A stretch of 64,000 bases of DNA from Arthrobacter terricola (GTDB lineage: Bacteria; Actinomycetota; Actinomycetes; Actinomycetales; Micrococcaceae). The notes beneath the pieces were generated by a model that was not told the DNA's origin, ran no database searches, and saw only the letters and a list, made by a program, of their open reading frames with translations. Below, one piece after another: positions 50,996 through 57,359 of the stretch (positions are counted from its first letter, which is position 1; every line of letters starts with the position of its first letter). The translations under genes and the position numbers were made by a program. The stretch covers positions 248,001 to 312,000 of the forward strand of contig NZ_SMRU01000001.1 of the NCBI RefSeq assembly GCF_004354015.1, written 5' to 3'.

Positions 50996-51550
50996 TCAGC
51001 GCCAGAGATGCGGGGCCGGCTTGCGCGAGCCCGGAAGCGCGTTGTTTTCACGCCATTCGTGGATCCACTCAGGGAGTTCAAGGCCGGCCGGAGGTGCGCC
51101 GAATTCCGCCAGGATGGTTTCCTGGCTTACCGGACGGCCGTTGGCCACAAGCCTCGTCGCAATATGTGCGCGGGCGTAGATTTCGCCGTCCACCACCATG
51201 CGTTGTTCAAAATAAATGGCCTTGGAATCAAGCCCGATAATCCGCGACTCAATCGTGTAGCGCTGCCAGAGTCGCAATGACTTCCGGAAAGCGATGGTCT
51301 CCCCCGCGGCTACTGGCGTCCAGCCCCGTCGACGCATCTTTTGCCAGATCCCAGCCCGAACCATGAGGTCGAAGCGGCCCAGATCCATGAGCGAAAAATA
51401 CATTCCATTATTGACGTGCATGGCAATGTCAATGTCCGTTGGCAGGGCCCGCATTGGGAGGGACGACGTGTCCCAAACGCTGAGCCGGCTTCGCTTGGAG
51501 GAAGTGAACAGGAGCAACAGGGTACGCAGCAGCAGGTGCATTCCAGTCAT
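50996..51550 (-). CDS. thioesterase-superfamily (4HBT_2, THEM6-like) protein
   Basis: 184 aa. Hot-dog fold: PTDIDIAMHVNNGMYFSLMD (about 38-57) carries the Asp/Asn/His-type acyl-CoA thioesterase motif; LGRFDLMVRAGIWQKMRRRG, FRKSLRLWQRYTIESRIIGL and YFEQRMVVDGEIYARAHIAT follow. The N-terminus is hydrophobic (MHLLLRTLLLLFTS), possibly a membrane association segment. ATG 51550 or ATG 51541 could be the start. A palindrome TTACCC-GT-GGGTAA lies immediately upstream. Substrate unknown; the gene may act with fatty-acyl CoAs. Confidence 0.78.
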   Translation of the reverse strand: MTGMHLLLRTLLLLFTSSKRSRLSVWDTSSLPMRALPTDIDIAMHVNNGMYFSLMDLGRFDLMVRAGIWQKMRRRGWTPVAAGETIAFRKSLRLWQRYTIESRIIGLDSKAIYFEQRMVVDGEIYARAHIATRLVANGRPVSQETILAEFGAPPAGLELPEWIHEWRENNALPGSRKPAPHLWR

Positions 51551-51551
51551 G

Positions 51552-51565
51552 TTACCCGTGGGTAA
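51552..51565. promoter_or_regulatory. candidate operator upstream of the thioesterase gene
   Basis: TTACCC and GGGTAA around a GT centre, abutting the thioesterase start codon and 117 nt upstream of the divergent 70-aa gene. TetR-like in style; the regulator is unknown. Confidence 0.35.
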
Positions 51566-51681
51566 TAAATGGGGAAAGCTTTTGTTTTGTGTGTCACTTC
51601 ATGGCATGTCGTTTACCGTCGGTTCACATGCCGCAGGCAGAATGTCTGGAAATAAAAAGCAAGAAGCACCAAGGAGATCCC

Positions 51682-51894
51682 GTGAGCACCACCCAGACCG
51701 CAACCCCGCATGCAGAAGTATGGCCGGAACTTCCACTGCATCAGGAATTGGTCCTCGAGGATACCCGCGGCAACAGGATCGTGGGGACCCTGGACGGCAT
51801 GACCAACGACCGCAGCACTTTGTGGATCCAATTGAAAGGCGGACTGGGCCGGCAATTGGTGCACCATCTGGATGGCTACTGGCTGGCCAACTAA
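51682..51894 (+). CDS. 70-aa small soluble protein, function unknown
   Basis: Starts at GTG 51682 (VSTTQTATPHAEVWPE) with a perfect AAGGAG SD 5 nt before; this decides the start over the longer upstream frame (51589). The core reads ELVLEDTRGNRIVGTLDGMT and STLWIQLKGGLGRQLVHHLD, an all-beta small barrel-like pattern, ending GYWLAN. I do not recognise the family. It is monocistronic and convergent with the tRNA-Tyr gene. Confidence 0.65.
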   Translation: MSTTQTATPHAEVWPELPLHQELVLEDTRGNRIVGTLDGMTNDRSTLWIQLKGGLGRQLVHHLDGYWLAN

Positions 51895-52059
51895 TCCGAC
51901 CAACTTTTCGACGCGGAAATTCGCCGGCGACGCCGAAAATGCCCCGCGCCCCTGGAATTCCAGGTGCGCCAGTCCATTTCCGTGTCGCGAGACCGAACCG
52001 GCATCGCCAGACCCAATCCGCGTCGCGGGACGGAATCTGCGTCGCAGGCAAACAAAAAA

Positions 52060-52087
52060 ATCCCCGGAACCATATGGTTCCGGGGAT
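52060..52087 (-). terminator. terminator of tRNA-Tyr
   Basis: A perfect 28-bp palindrome (14-bp stem, essentially no loop) followed on the minus strand by seven T residues and GTTT. A textbook rho-independent signal, starting 9 nt from the tRNA 3' end. Confidence 0.92.
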
Positions 52088-52096
52088 CTCATTTTG

Positions 52097-52178
52097 TGGC
52101 AGATGAGGGATTCGAACCCCCGTAGGCAGTGCCAGCTGATTTACAGTCAGCCCCCTTTGGCCGCTCGGGTAATCTGCC
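52097..52178 (-). tRNA. tRNA-Tyr (GTA)
   Basis: An 82-nt class II tRNA on the minus strand: 5' GGCAGATTACCCGAGCGG, anticodon stem-loop CTGACTGTAAATCAG (GTA), long variable arm, T-arm GGGGG-TTCGAAT-CCCTC, acceptor 3' ATCTGCC. CCA is not encoded. T-loop position 54 is the standard T, unlike the other two tRNAs here. Confidence 0.95.
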
Positions 52179-52307
52179 GAACTTCAAAAGAAGATCACTC
52201 ACACCAACCGTTTCGTTTCCGATCCCGTAAGCGCGAGCAAGACAACCTTACAGAACTTCTGCCGAAGAATCGAATCGAGGCCCGAAAGCCCGGAAACACG
52301 CGGTTTC

Positions 52308-52574
52308 TCAGGCATCACCGAAGATCCGGCCGGCGAGTTTGGCTTCGAAACTGGCCGCCTGCTCAGCGGTGATCTGGTTGAGTTGCACGGCCCGCTGAAG
52401 GTCGGCATGAACACCATCCATCCGAGACGCAGCATCCGGCACGGGGCTCAGGACCACGGAAGCGGCGACGGCGGCTGCTGCGACAGCACTTGCTGCGGTA
52501 GCGGCGGCGGCTCCAATCGACCCGGCGGCGGCAGCTGCTGACTTGGTGACGTAACGGACGGCATGGTGGCTCAT
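52308..52574 (-). CDS. 88-aa Ala-rich protein with one hydrophobic segment
   Basis: Sequence starts MSHHAVRYVTKSAAAAAGSI and continues in an alanine-rich hydrophobic stretch (about 11-44), which could be a signal peptide or membrane anchor, then a polar tail (DGVHADLQRAVQLNQITAEQ) with helical, coiled-coil-like character. ATG 52574 has AAGGGAG at 6 nt. No family recognised; possibly a secreted or membrane-tethered small protein. Confidence 0.55.
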   Translation of the reverse strand: MSHHAVRYVTKSAAAAAGSIGAAAATAASAVAAAAVAASVVLSPVPDAASRMDGVHADLQRAVQLNQITAEQAASFEAKLAGRIFGDA

Positions 52575-52756
52575 AGTGCTCCCTTTCAGGATGGGCTCTT
52601 CCAACACGTACAACTCTTACGTTGCAGTCTCAGTTCCGACCTAGCACATCCTGTGAGCTGACTGTGAACCCAAAGCCCATCCCGGGCGCTTCCGTACTAG
52701 GCTGGATGGCAGACAAATGCGCCCTCCGGGCCGCAAATCACCATCAAAGGAGAGTC

Positions 52757-53248
52757 ATGGCAGGCGAATCCACATTCGACGTCGTCAGCAAGGTCGACAA
52801 GCAGGAAGTTGCCAACGCGCTCAACCAGTCCCAGAAGGAGATCGCCCAGCGGTACGACTTCAAGGGCGTCGGCGCGGAAATCGACTTCAGCGGCGAGAAG
52901 ATCCTCATGAAGGCCAACTCCGAGGACCGCGTCCTCGCAGTCCTGGACGTATTCCAGTCCAAGCTCATCAAGCGCGGCATCTCCCTGAAGTCCCTCGACC
53001 AGGGTGAGCCGTACCCCTCCGGCAAGGAATTCCGCCTGGAGTGCTCCATCAAGGAGGGCATCGCCCAGGACATCGCGAAGAAGATCAACAAGATCATCCG
53101 CGACGAAGCTCCGAAGTCCGTCAAGTCCCAGATCCAGGGCGACGAGCTCCGCGTCACGTCGAAGTCCCGCGACGACCTCCAGGAAACCATGAACATCCTG
53201 AAGAAGTTCGAAGAGGCGGACCTCCAGTTCGTCAACTTCCGCAGCTAA
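52757..53248 (+). CDS. yajQ: YajQ-family nucleotide-binding protein
   Basis: 163 aa. STFDVVSKVDKQEVANALNQ at the N-terminus, IAQRYDFKGVGAEIDFSGEK (about 29-48) and the C-terminal LQETMNILKKFEEADLQFVN are family hallmarks. YajQ proteins bind RNA or cyclic di-GMP/nucleotides and act in regulation or phage transcription. ATG 52757 has AAAGGAGAG SD. The last 23 nt of the gene (53225-53247) are repeated exactly at 56084-56106, and the third base of the stop (TAA) comes from the inserted DNA; the displaced native end appears to be TAG at 56105-56107. Confidence 0.93.
   Translation: MAGESTFDVVSKVDKQEVANALNQSQKEIAQRYDFKGVGAEIDFSGEKILMKANSEDRVLAVLDVFQSKLIKRGISLKSLDQGEPYPSGKEFRLECSIKEGIAQDIAKKINKIIRDEAPKSVKSQIQGDELRVTSKSRDDLQETMNILKKFEEADLQFVNFRS
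53225..53247 (+). repeat. putative attL: 23-bp repeat in the yajQ 3' end
   Basis: Begins CAGTTCGTCAACTTCC and ends GCAGCTA. Identical to 56084-56106. The flanking bases differ immediately on both sides, so the repeat is exactly 23 bp. Confidence 0.9.
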
Positions 53249-53662
53249 GACCGGTTCTGCCTTGTGATTACTGGGAAGTTGCTTCAGTAGTCCGCAGAAT
53301 CCCCGAGGACCGCAGCGATCAGCCTTGATCCTGCGGTCCTCGTTTTGTCTTCGCTCCAAGGGTCATCGAGTCTCGACGGATCCCCGTCAACGCCTGATCA
53401 AGGCCAGCGACACCCCACGCACGAACCCCGGCAAGGGCGCTCAGACCGAAGATATAGACAGTGTCAGGCCCCGGTACTACGATCCAGTCCAAGGGCGCCT
53501 GTATAGGCGCCAACGCCACAGTGCGACTCTTTGGGGGGAGTGAGCCATGAGCCTTGTTGCAGGAGCCCTTTCGGCTTTCCCGTCGTGGTCGAAGACCTCG
53601 CCCTCATGGCCAACCATCACTCCACTATCGGCGTGTTATTTGCCGGCCTCGAAAGGATCGAG
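53249..53662. other. left non-coding end of the element
   Basis: 414 bp without a supported gene. Holds a terminator (53304-53346) that now serves yajQ, the left copies of the end-associated motifs (53288-53305), and the leader of the TM2 gene. A small GC-rich inverted repeat (AGGCGCCTGTATAGGCGCC, about 53496-53514) lies near its right side. Confidence 0.5.
53304..53346 (+). terminator. terminator inside the element, now serving yajQ
   Basis: A 12-bp stem (53304-53315 with 53331-53342) plus an inner GATC pair, then GTTTTG (53342-53347). It replaces the displaced native hairpin. Confidence 0.8.
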
Positions 53663-54661
53663 ATGAGTCAAGCGAGCCCGTATGGGCCTCCCACTCCAGG
53701 CGCAGCACCCACGTATCCCGCACCACCGCTGCCTACTGGTCAGAAGTCTTTCCTTGCGACCTGGCTGTTATCACTTCTCGTCGGAGGTCTTGGCATAGAC
53801 CGCTTCTATCTTGGAAAGGTCGGAACGGGCATCCTGAAGTTGGTCACCTTCGGTGGCTTCGGGATCTGGTCGCTTGTTGACCTCATCATCACCTTGGCGG
53901 GTAAACAAACCGACAAAAAGGGGCAGCCGCTCCAGGGTTATGGTCAGCACAAGCTCGTGGCCCTCATCGTCACCGCAGTTCTTCTGGTTGGCGGGATCAT
54001 AGTAAGCGCCAGCAGTGTCGCAGCCAGCGTATCGGCCGTCAAGAATGCGACACCGATTTCAACCGCTCCGGCGTCACAGGCTAAGGGCGCGGACACTGGA
54101 CCGGCGACGACACCACCCGCACAGGCCACTCAGGCAGCGCCAACGGCGCCCAAGGTAGCCACCCAGACATTCACCGGCACCGGTGACGACATCAAAACAG
54201 CAAACCTCGCGGGCGCCCCGGCCATCGTGACCTTCACCTGCCCGGCCTGTGACGGCAACACCGTCTTGAAGACCAACGGAGGCGACAGCCTTCTGGTCAA
54301 CACCATCGGCGCTTACACCGGAAGCCACATCGTGGACACCTCGAACGGCTCGGTAACCTCTGAATTCACCGTCCAAGCCACCGGAAACTGGACATTGACA
54401 ATCGCTGACATCACCACGATTAAGCCAACTAGCGGCGTGGCAAGCGGTCATGGGGACCAAGTGGTCTTTCTGTCAGGCACGTCAACGAAGGCCGCGATCA
54501 CCAACCAAGGCGAGAGCAACTTCGTTGTCAACGGGTATGGAGGATCGTTTCCCGAGCTCGCGGTCAACACCATCGGATCCTACAAGGGGACTGTTCAGTT
54601 GACTGCCCCGGGATTTGTTCAGGTCACGTCAAGCGGCGACTGGACAATCACCCCCCAGTAG
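53663..54661 (+). CDS. TM2-domain membrane protein with duplicated C-terminal unit
   Basis: 332 aa. A Pro-rich N-terminus (about 1-25); a TM2 domain (about 28-75): SFLATWLLSLLVGGLGIDRF with the conserved GIDRFYLG, then GIWSLVDLIITLAGK; a further helix (ALIVTAVLLVGGIIVSA, about 98-114); an Ala/Thr/Pro linker; then a C-terminal region (about 170-332) made of two similar units. Unit 1 ends VNTIGAYTGSHIVDT ... ATGNWTLTI and unit 2 ends VNTIGSYKGTVQL ... SSGDWTITP, probable beta-sandwich repeats outside the cell. ATG 53663 with GAAAGGA SD is chosen; the frame is open earlier. Cargo of the element; function unknown. Confidence 0.75.
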   Translation: MSQASPYGPPTPGAAPTYPAPPLPTGQKSFLATWLLSLLVGGLGIDRFYLGKVGTGILKLVTFGGFGIWSLVDLIITLAGKQTDKKGQPLQGYGQHKLVALIVTAVLLVGGIIVSASSVAASVSAVKNATPISTAPASQAKGADTGPATTPPAQATQAAPTAPKVATQTFTGTGDDIKTANLAGAPAIVTFTCPACDGNTVLKTNGGDSLLVNTIGAYTGSHIVDTSNGSVTSEFTVQATGNWTLTIADITTIKPTSGVASGHGDQVVFLSGTSTKAAITNQGESNFVVNGYGGSFPELAVNTIGSYKGTVQLTAPGFVQVTSSGDWTITPQ

Positions 54662-54695
54662 ATGGCCTAGGAAGCCATAACGTCCCCGTCTGCAC

Positions 54696-54728
54696 GGGTG
54701 CCGCGCCCCCCATCGGAGCGCGGCACCC
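54696..54728 (+). terminator. hairpin after the TM2 gene
   Basis: A perfect 11-bp stem (54696-54706 with 54718-54728) with an 11-nt loop, 35 nt after the stop. The tail (TCTGG) is not T-rich. Confidence 0.6.
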
Positions 54729-54747
54729 TCTGGTGGGAGATAAGCCC

Positions 54748-55380
54748 GTGAGCGCTCTGGCTGCGACGGCGCGAAAGGACCGATCATTGGAAATTAGATT
54801 CGAGATGGTATCGCGAGCAAAGATACCGCTGATGAAAACGCGCCGTACTGCGGTAACGGATTTGTACTACCGCGACAAGGGAATTTGCTGGCTATGCCAG
54901 GGACTAGTTGACCTGGAGGTACGCGGCCTGGATCCTCGCAGTCCCGAGATCGACCATGTGATTCCCATATCCGCAGGAGGTCTGGATGTCTGGGGGAACG
55001 TCAACCTGTCCCACAGGGCGTGCAACATTCTGAAATCAGACGGTGCTGCGGACCAGTTCGCGCCCTCGGAATATCGAGCCAATCTAGAGCGCATGGTCTT
55101 CAGGAACACCCACCCAGACTTGTGGCTTCACATGCTTATTTGCCGACGAGAAACCGAGCTGAAGGACGTCAACAGGGAGCTGCGCGGGATCCGGCGGGAG
55201 CAAAAGGGGCTGAAGGACACTGCTGGACGTCGCGCCGACAAGCCAAGACTCCGTTCATTCCAAGATCAGATTGACGGCCTGAATTTGAGAGCCAGCCACG
55301 CGAGAGCCTACATACGAATGCACCGCCAAGACCTCGAGACCCTGAAGCCAATGCGCCAGTTGTGCCAACTTGGCAAGTAG
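54748..55380 (+). CDS. HNH endonuclease with C-terminal coiled-coil
   Basis: 210 aa. An HNH domain about residues 40-100: zinc-type CWLC pair (GICWLCQGLV), then PEIDHVIPISAGGLDVWGNV (DH of the HNH core) and NLSHRACNILKSD (N and H). A charged helical region (about 135-205; LKDVNRELRGIRREQKGLKD) suggests a coiled coil for oligomerisation. GTG 54748 with GGGAG at 9 nt is preferred; an in-frame GTG at 54733 is also possible. Within the element it could be a homing-type, restriction or packaging nuclease; nothing in sequence decides. Confidence 0.75.
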   Translation: MSALAATARKDRSLEIRFEMVSRAKIPLMKTRRTAVTDLYYRDKGICWLCQGLVDLEVRGLDPRSPEIDHVIPISAGGLDVWGNVNLSHRACNILKSDGAADQFAPSEYRANLERMVFRNTHPDLWLHMLICRRETELKDVNRELRGIRREQKGLKDTAGRRADKPRLRSFQDQIDGLNLRASHARAYIRMHRQDLETLKPMRQLCQLGK

Positions 55381-55438
55381 GCAGTCGCACCGGGCCTGTT
55401 GCCGGGATCATTGGGACAGTAGCAGCGTCGTTATTGGC

Positions 55439-55909
55439 CTATTCCACGTCCCGGCCTGTCACCTTCCGGCGGGAAGCTTTCGACCGCGACGTGGACGGGA
55501 ACGGCGACTCAACAGCGCGCGGGGCCCTGGCCTTCTCCGTCTTGGCCTTCTCCTTGCGTGCGAGGTACGCAAGCATCCCGTCGACTTGCGCGTCAGTGAG
55601 CGCGAACTTCTTACGCGCGAGCGGCGTGTATTCGATGTGCCCTTCGCGGATGAGGGTGCGGATGGTGGACGGACTGATCCCTCCGAGGTCTTTGGCGACC
55701 TGCTCGGGGGTTCGCAGACCATCGGGACGCCGTTCAGGGGGCTCGCCTACCCCTTTCAAAAGGTCAAGGAACCGCGCCACAGCCTCGTCGTCAGCTTTGA
55801 AAGCTGCCCTGAGGTCCAGAGCACTCAGGTTCATATCCTCGGTCGCGCGGGCCGTTGCACGCGCCTCGTTGAAGGCGTCGCGCAACGCCTCGATCAGTCC
55901 CTTGTTCAT
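55439..55909 (-). CDS. excisionase-like helix-turn-helix DNA-binding protein
   Basis: 156 aa. An HTH_17/MerR-type domain at about residues 65-115: RTPEQVAKDLGGISPSTIRT then LIREGHIEYTPLARKKFALT. An N-terminal helix (MNKGLIEALRDAFNEARATA) and a basic Lys/Arg/Ser-rich C-terminal tail flank it. Length is larger than typical Xis (about 60-100 aa). ATG 55909 has an AAGAAGAG-like SD. It is transcribed leftward, convergent with the HNH gene (stops 58 nt apart). It probably binds the GTCCGCA iterons just upstream and directs excision or represses its own promoter. Confidence 0.7.
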   Translation of the reverse strand: MNKGLIEALRDAFNEARATARATEDMNLSALDLRAAFKADDEAVARFLDLLKGVGEPPERRPDGLRTPEQVAKDLGGISPSTIRTLIREGHIEYTPLARKKFALTDAQVDGMLAYLARKEKAKTEKARAPRAVESPFPSTSRSKASRRKVTGRDVE

Positions 55910-55949
55910 GATGGGCTCTTCTTTCGATTAGTGGTCTCCAGTGATGGTG

Positions 55950-55993
55950 CGGACGCTGGGTAGTCCGCAGAAAGTCCGCAAGAGGTCCGCAAA
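55950..55993. repeat. GTCCGCA iterons upstream of the HTH gene
   Basis: Three direct GTCCGCA copies start at 55965, 55976 and 55987, exactly 11 bp apart (one DNA turn). An inverted copy (TGCGGAC) is at 55950-55956. A further copy is near the left end at 53290-53296. Spacing and position are those of Xis- or repressor-binding arrays. Confidence 0.75.
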
Positions 55994-56083
55994 CCACCAT
56001 TTTCGTGCTATCGCGGTCAACCCTAGAATCCCCGGAATCTAGCGCATTTCAACCCTCGTCAACACCCCCCAACCGGTAGCTGG

Positions 56084-56106
56084 CAGTTCGTCAACTTCCG
56101 CAGCTA
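56084..56106 (+). repeat. putative attR: second 23-bp repeat
   Basis: Identical to the yajQ 3' end at 53225-53247. The bases directly after (TAG, 56105-56107) read as the presumed native yajQ stop. Confidence 0.9.
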
Positions 56107-56141
56107 GCTTTCAGTTTCGGCTTAGGCCGCTTCCAAGAAGT

Positions 56142-56188
56142 ACGACGACGGCGCGCTGCCCCCTAAGCGGGCGACGCGCCGTCGTCGT
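56142..56188 (+). terminator. displaced native terminator of yajQ
   Basis: A perfect 14-bp stem (56142-56155 with 56175-56188) with a 19-nt loop, 35 nt after the native stop reconstructed at attR. It now has no gene directly ahead of it except the element. Confidence 0.75.
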
Positions 56189-56396
56189 TCTGCTTTGGCG
56201 GTCTGCAGGCCAGCCGCGCCGTGTCACGCGACGCAACCTTTTGGGACGGTAGCCGGAAAGAGACCCTGGAATCCCGAGGGCGCGGCGACCCGGGGGCAGC
56301 AAAAGCCTGCCTGGCGTGACAACCACCACTGCGTAACCTCCAAATAATTACGACACGTTTCTTTTGCGGAATCCCCTCCAGCGGGTACTGTTTTTT

Positions 56397-56412
56397 CTTA
56401 GGCGAGCCTAAG
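56397..56412 (+). promoter_or_regulatory. IdeR/DtxR-like iron box upstream of efeU
   Basis: CTTAGGCGAGCCTAAG, a near-perfect palindrome of the TTAGG...CCTAA type bound by iron-dependent DtxR/IdeR repressors. It ends 27 nt before the efeU ATG, overlapping the likely promoter, so the operon should be repressed by iron. Confidence 0.8.
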
Positions 56413-56439
56413 TGTGGCTCCCCTAACGAAAGATGCCAC

Positions 56440-57321
56440 ATGACCGCCAACTTCCTGATCGGCCTCCGCGAGGGCCTCGAAGCGACCCTCGTCGTCGTCC
56501 TCCTCATGGCTTACCTGGTCAAGACCGGGCGCCGCTCGCTGCTCCCACGCCTGTGGGCCGGAGTCGGACTCGCCGTCGCCGTGTCCGTCGCATTCGGCGC
56601 CCTCCTCACCTTTGGCCCGAAAGGGCTGACGTTCGAGGCACAGGAAGCGATCGGCGGCGGGCTGTCCATTCTGGCCGTCGCCCTGGTCACGTGGATGGTC
56701 TTCTGGATGGCACGGACGGCACGCAGCCTCGGCGGCGAACTCAAGGCCAAAGTGGACAAGATGGCCGACGGAACCGTGTGGGGCCTCGTCCTGGTCGCCG
56801 CCCTCGCGGTGGGCCGGGAAGGGCTTGAGACGGCGCTCTTCCTCTGGGCGGCCGCGCAGGCCAGCGGGGAGTCGACCCAACCGCTCCTAGGCGCGCTGCT
56901 TGGCCTGGCTGTCGCCGCAGGACTCGGGTACCTCCTCCACCGCGGAGTGCTCAAGGTCAACCTCTCGCGCTTCTTCACCTGGACCGGGGTGGGACTCATC
57001 GTCATCGCAGCCGGTGTCCTCGCCTACGGCCTCCACGACCTCCAGGAAGCCAGGATCCTCCCGGGCCTCGACAGCCTCGCATTCAACGTTTCCGCCGCCA
57101 TCCCGCCGTCGTCCTGGTACGGAACGCTGCTGAAGGGAACCATCAACCTGTCGCCGGAAACCACGTGGCTGCAGGCCGGTGCCTGGCTCTTGTACGTCAT
57201 TCCGGTCCTGGTCTTCTATATCCGGGCCAACAGGTCCGGACCGTCCAAGCCCCACGGCAACACCGCGGCCGTCCAAGGCAAGGACGCAACGCCTGACTCC
57301 CGCGCCGCCACGGCCGCTTAG
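56440..57321 (+). CDS. efeU: EfeU, FTR1-family ferrous iron permease
   Basis: 293 aa, about 7 transmembrane helices. The two iron-binding REGLE motifs are visible: GLREGLEATLVVVLLMAYLV (about 8-27) and GREGLETALFLWAAAQAS (about 127-144). It imports iron, oxidised or delivered by EfeO/EfeB. First gene of efeUOB behind an IdeR-like box. ATG 56440 has a weak GAAAG about 6 nt before. The C-terminal tail is Ala/Lys-rich. Confidence 0.93.
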   Translation: MTANFLIGLREGLEATLVVVLLMAYLVKTGRRSLLPRLWAGVGLAVAVSVAFGALLTFGPKGLTFEAQEAIGGGLSILAVALVTWMVFWMARTARSLGGELKAKVDKMADGTVWGLVLVAALAVGREGLETALFLWAAAQASGESTQPLLGALLGLAVAAGLGYLLHRGVLKVNLSRFFTWTGVGLIVIAAGVLAYGLHDLQEARILPGLDSLAFNVSAAIPPSSWYGTLLKGTINLSPETTWLQAGAWLLYVIPVLVFYIRANRSGPSKPHGNTAAVQGKDATPDSRAATAA

Positions 57322-57359
57322 TCGATTTTCCCGCACCCCCAAAAACGAAGGACACCCCC

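Larger units (their letters stand above)
53225..56106 (+). mobile_element. 2.8-kb integrase-less element integrated at the 3' end of yajQ
   Basis: Bounded by a perfect 23-bp direct repeat (53225-53247 and 56084-56106) that replaces the end of yajQ, as in att-site integration into gene 3' ends by tyrosine recombinases. It carries a TM2 protein, an HNH nuclease and an excisionase-like HTH gene, with less GC-biased codon use than the surroundings (for example AAATTAGATTCGAGATGG in the HNH region). The presumed native yajQ terminator lies just outside the right repeat (56142-56188). A 12-mer (TAGTCCGCAGAA) and a 10-mer (AGAATCCCCG) each recur near both ends. No integrase gene is present, so mobilisation would need a helper, or the element is decayed. 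Confidence 0.75.
55910..56439. other. right non-coding end of the element and efeU upstream region
   Basis: 530 bp without a gene. From left to right it holds the HTH gene promoter region with the iterons (55950-55993), the right attachment repeat (56084-56106), the displaced yajQ terminator (56142-56188) and the iron-regulator box of the efe operon (56397-56412). Confidence 0.7.

Noticed and set aside
52018..52047. Two small palindromes (CCGCGTCGCGG and CTGCGTCGCAG) downstream of the 70-aa gene
   Set aside because: Short, GC-rich and likely by chance; no clear regulatory partner.
53225..56106. Insertion sequence or transposon
   Set aside because: No transposase and no terminal inverted repeats; the 23-bp repeat matches the end of yajQ, which is better explained by att-site recombination than by a random target duplication.
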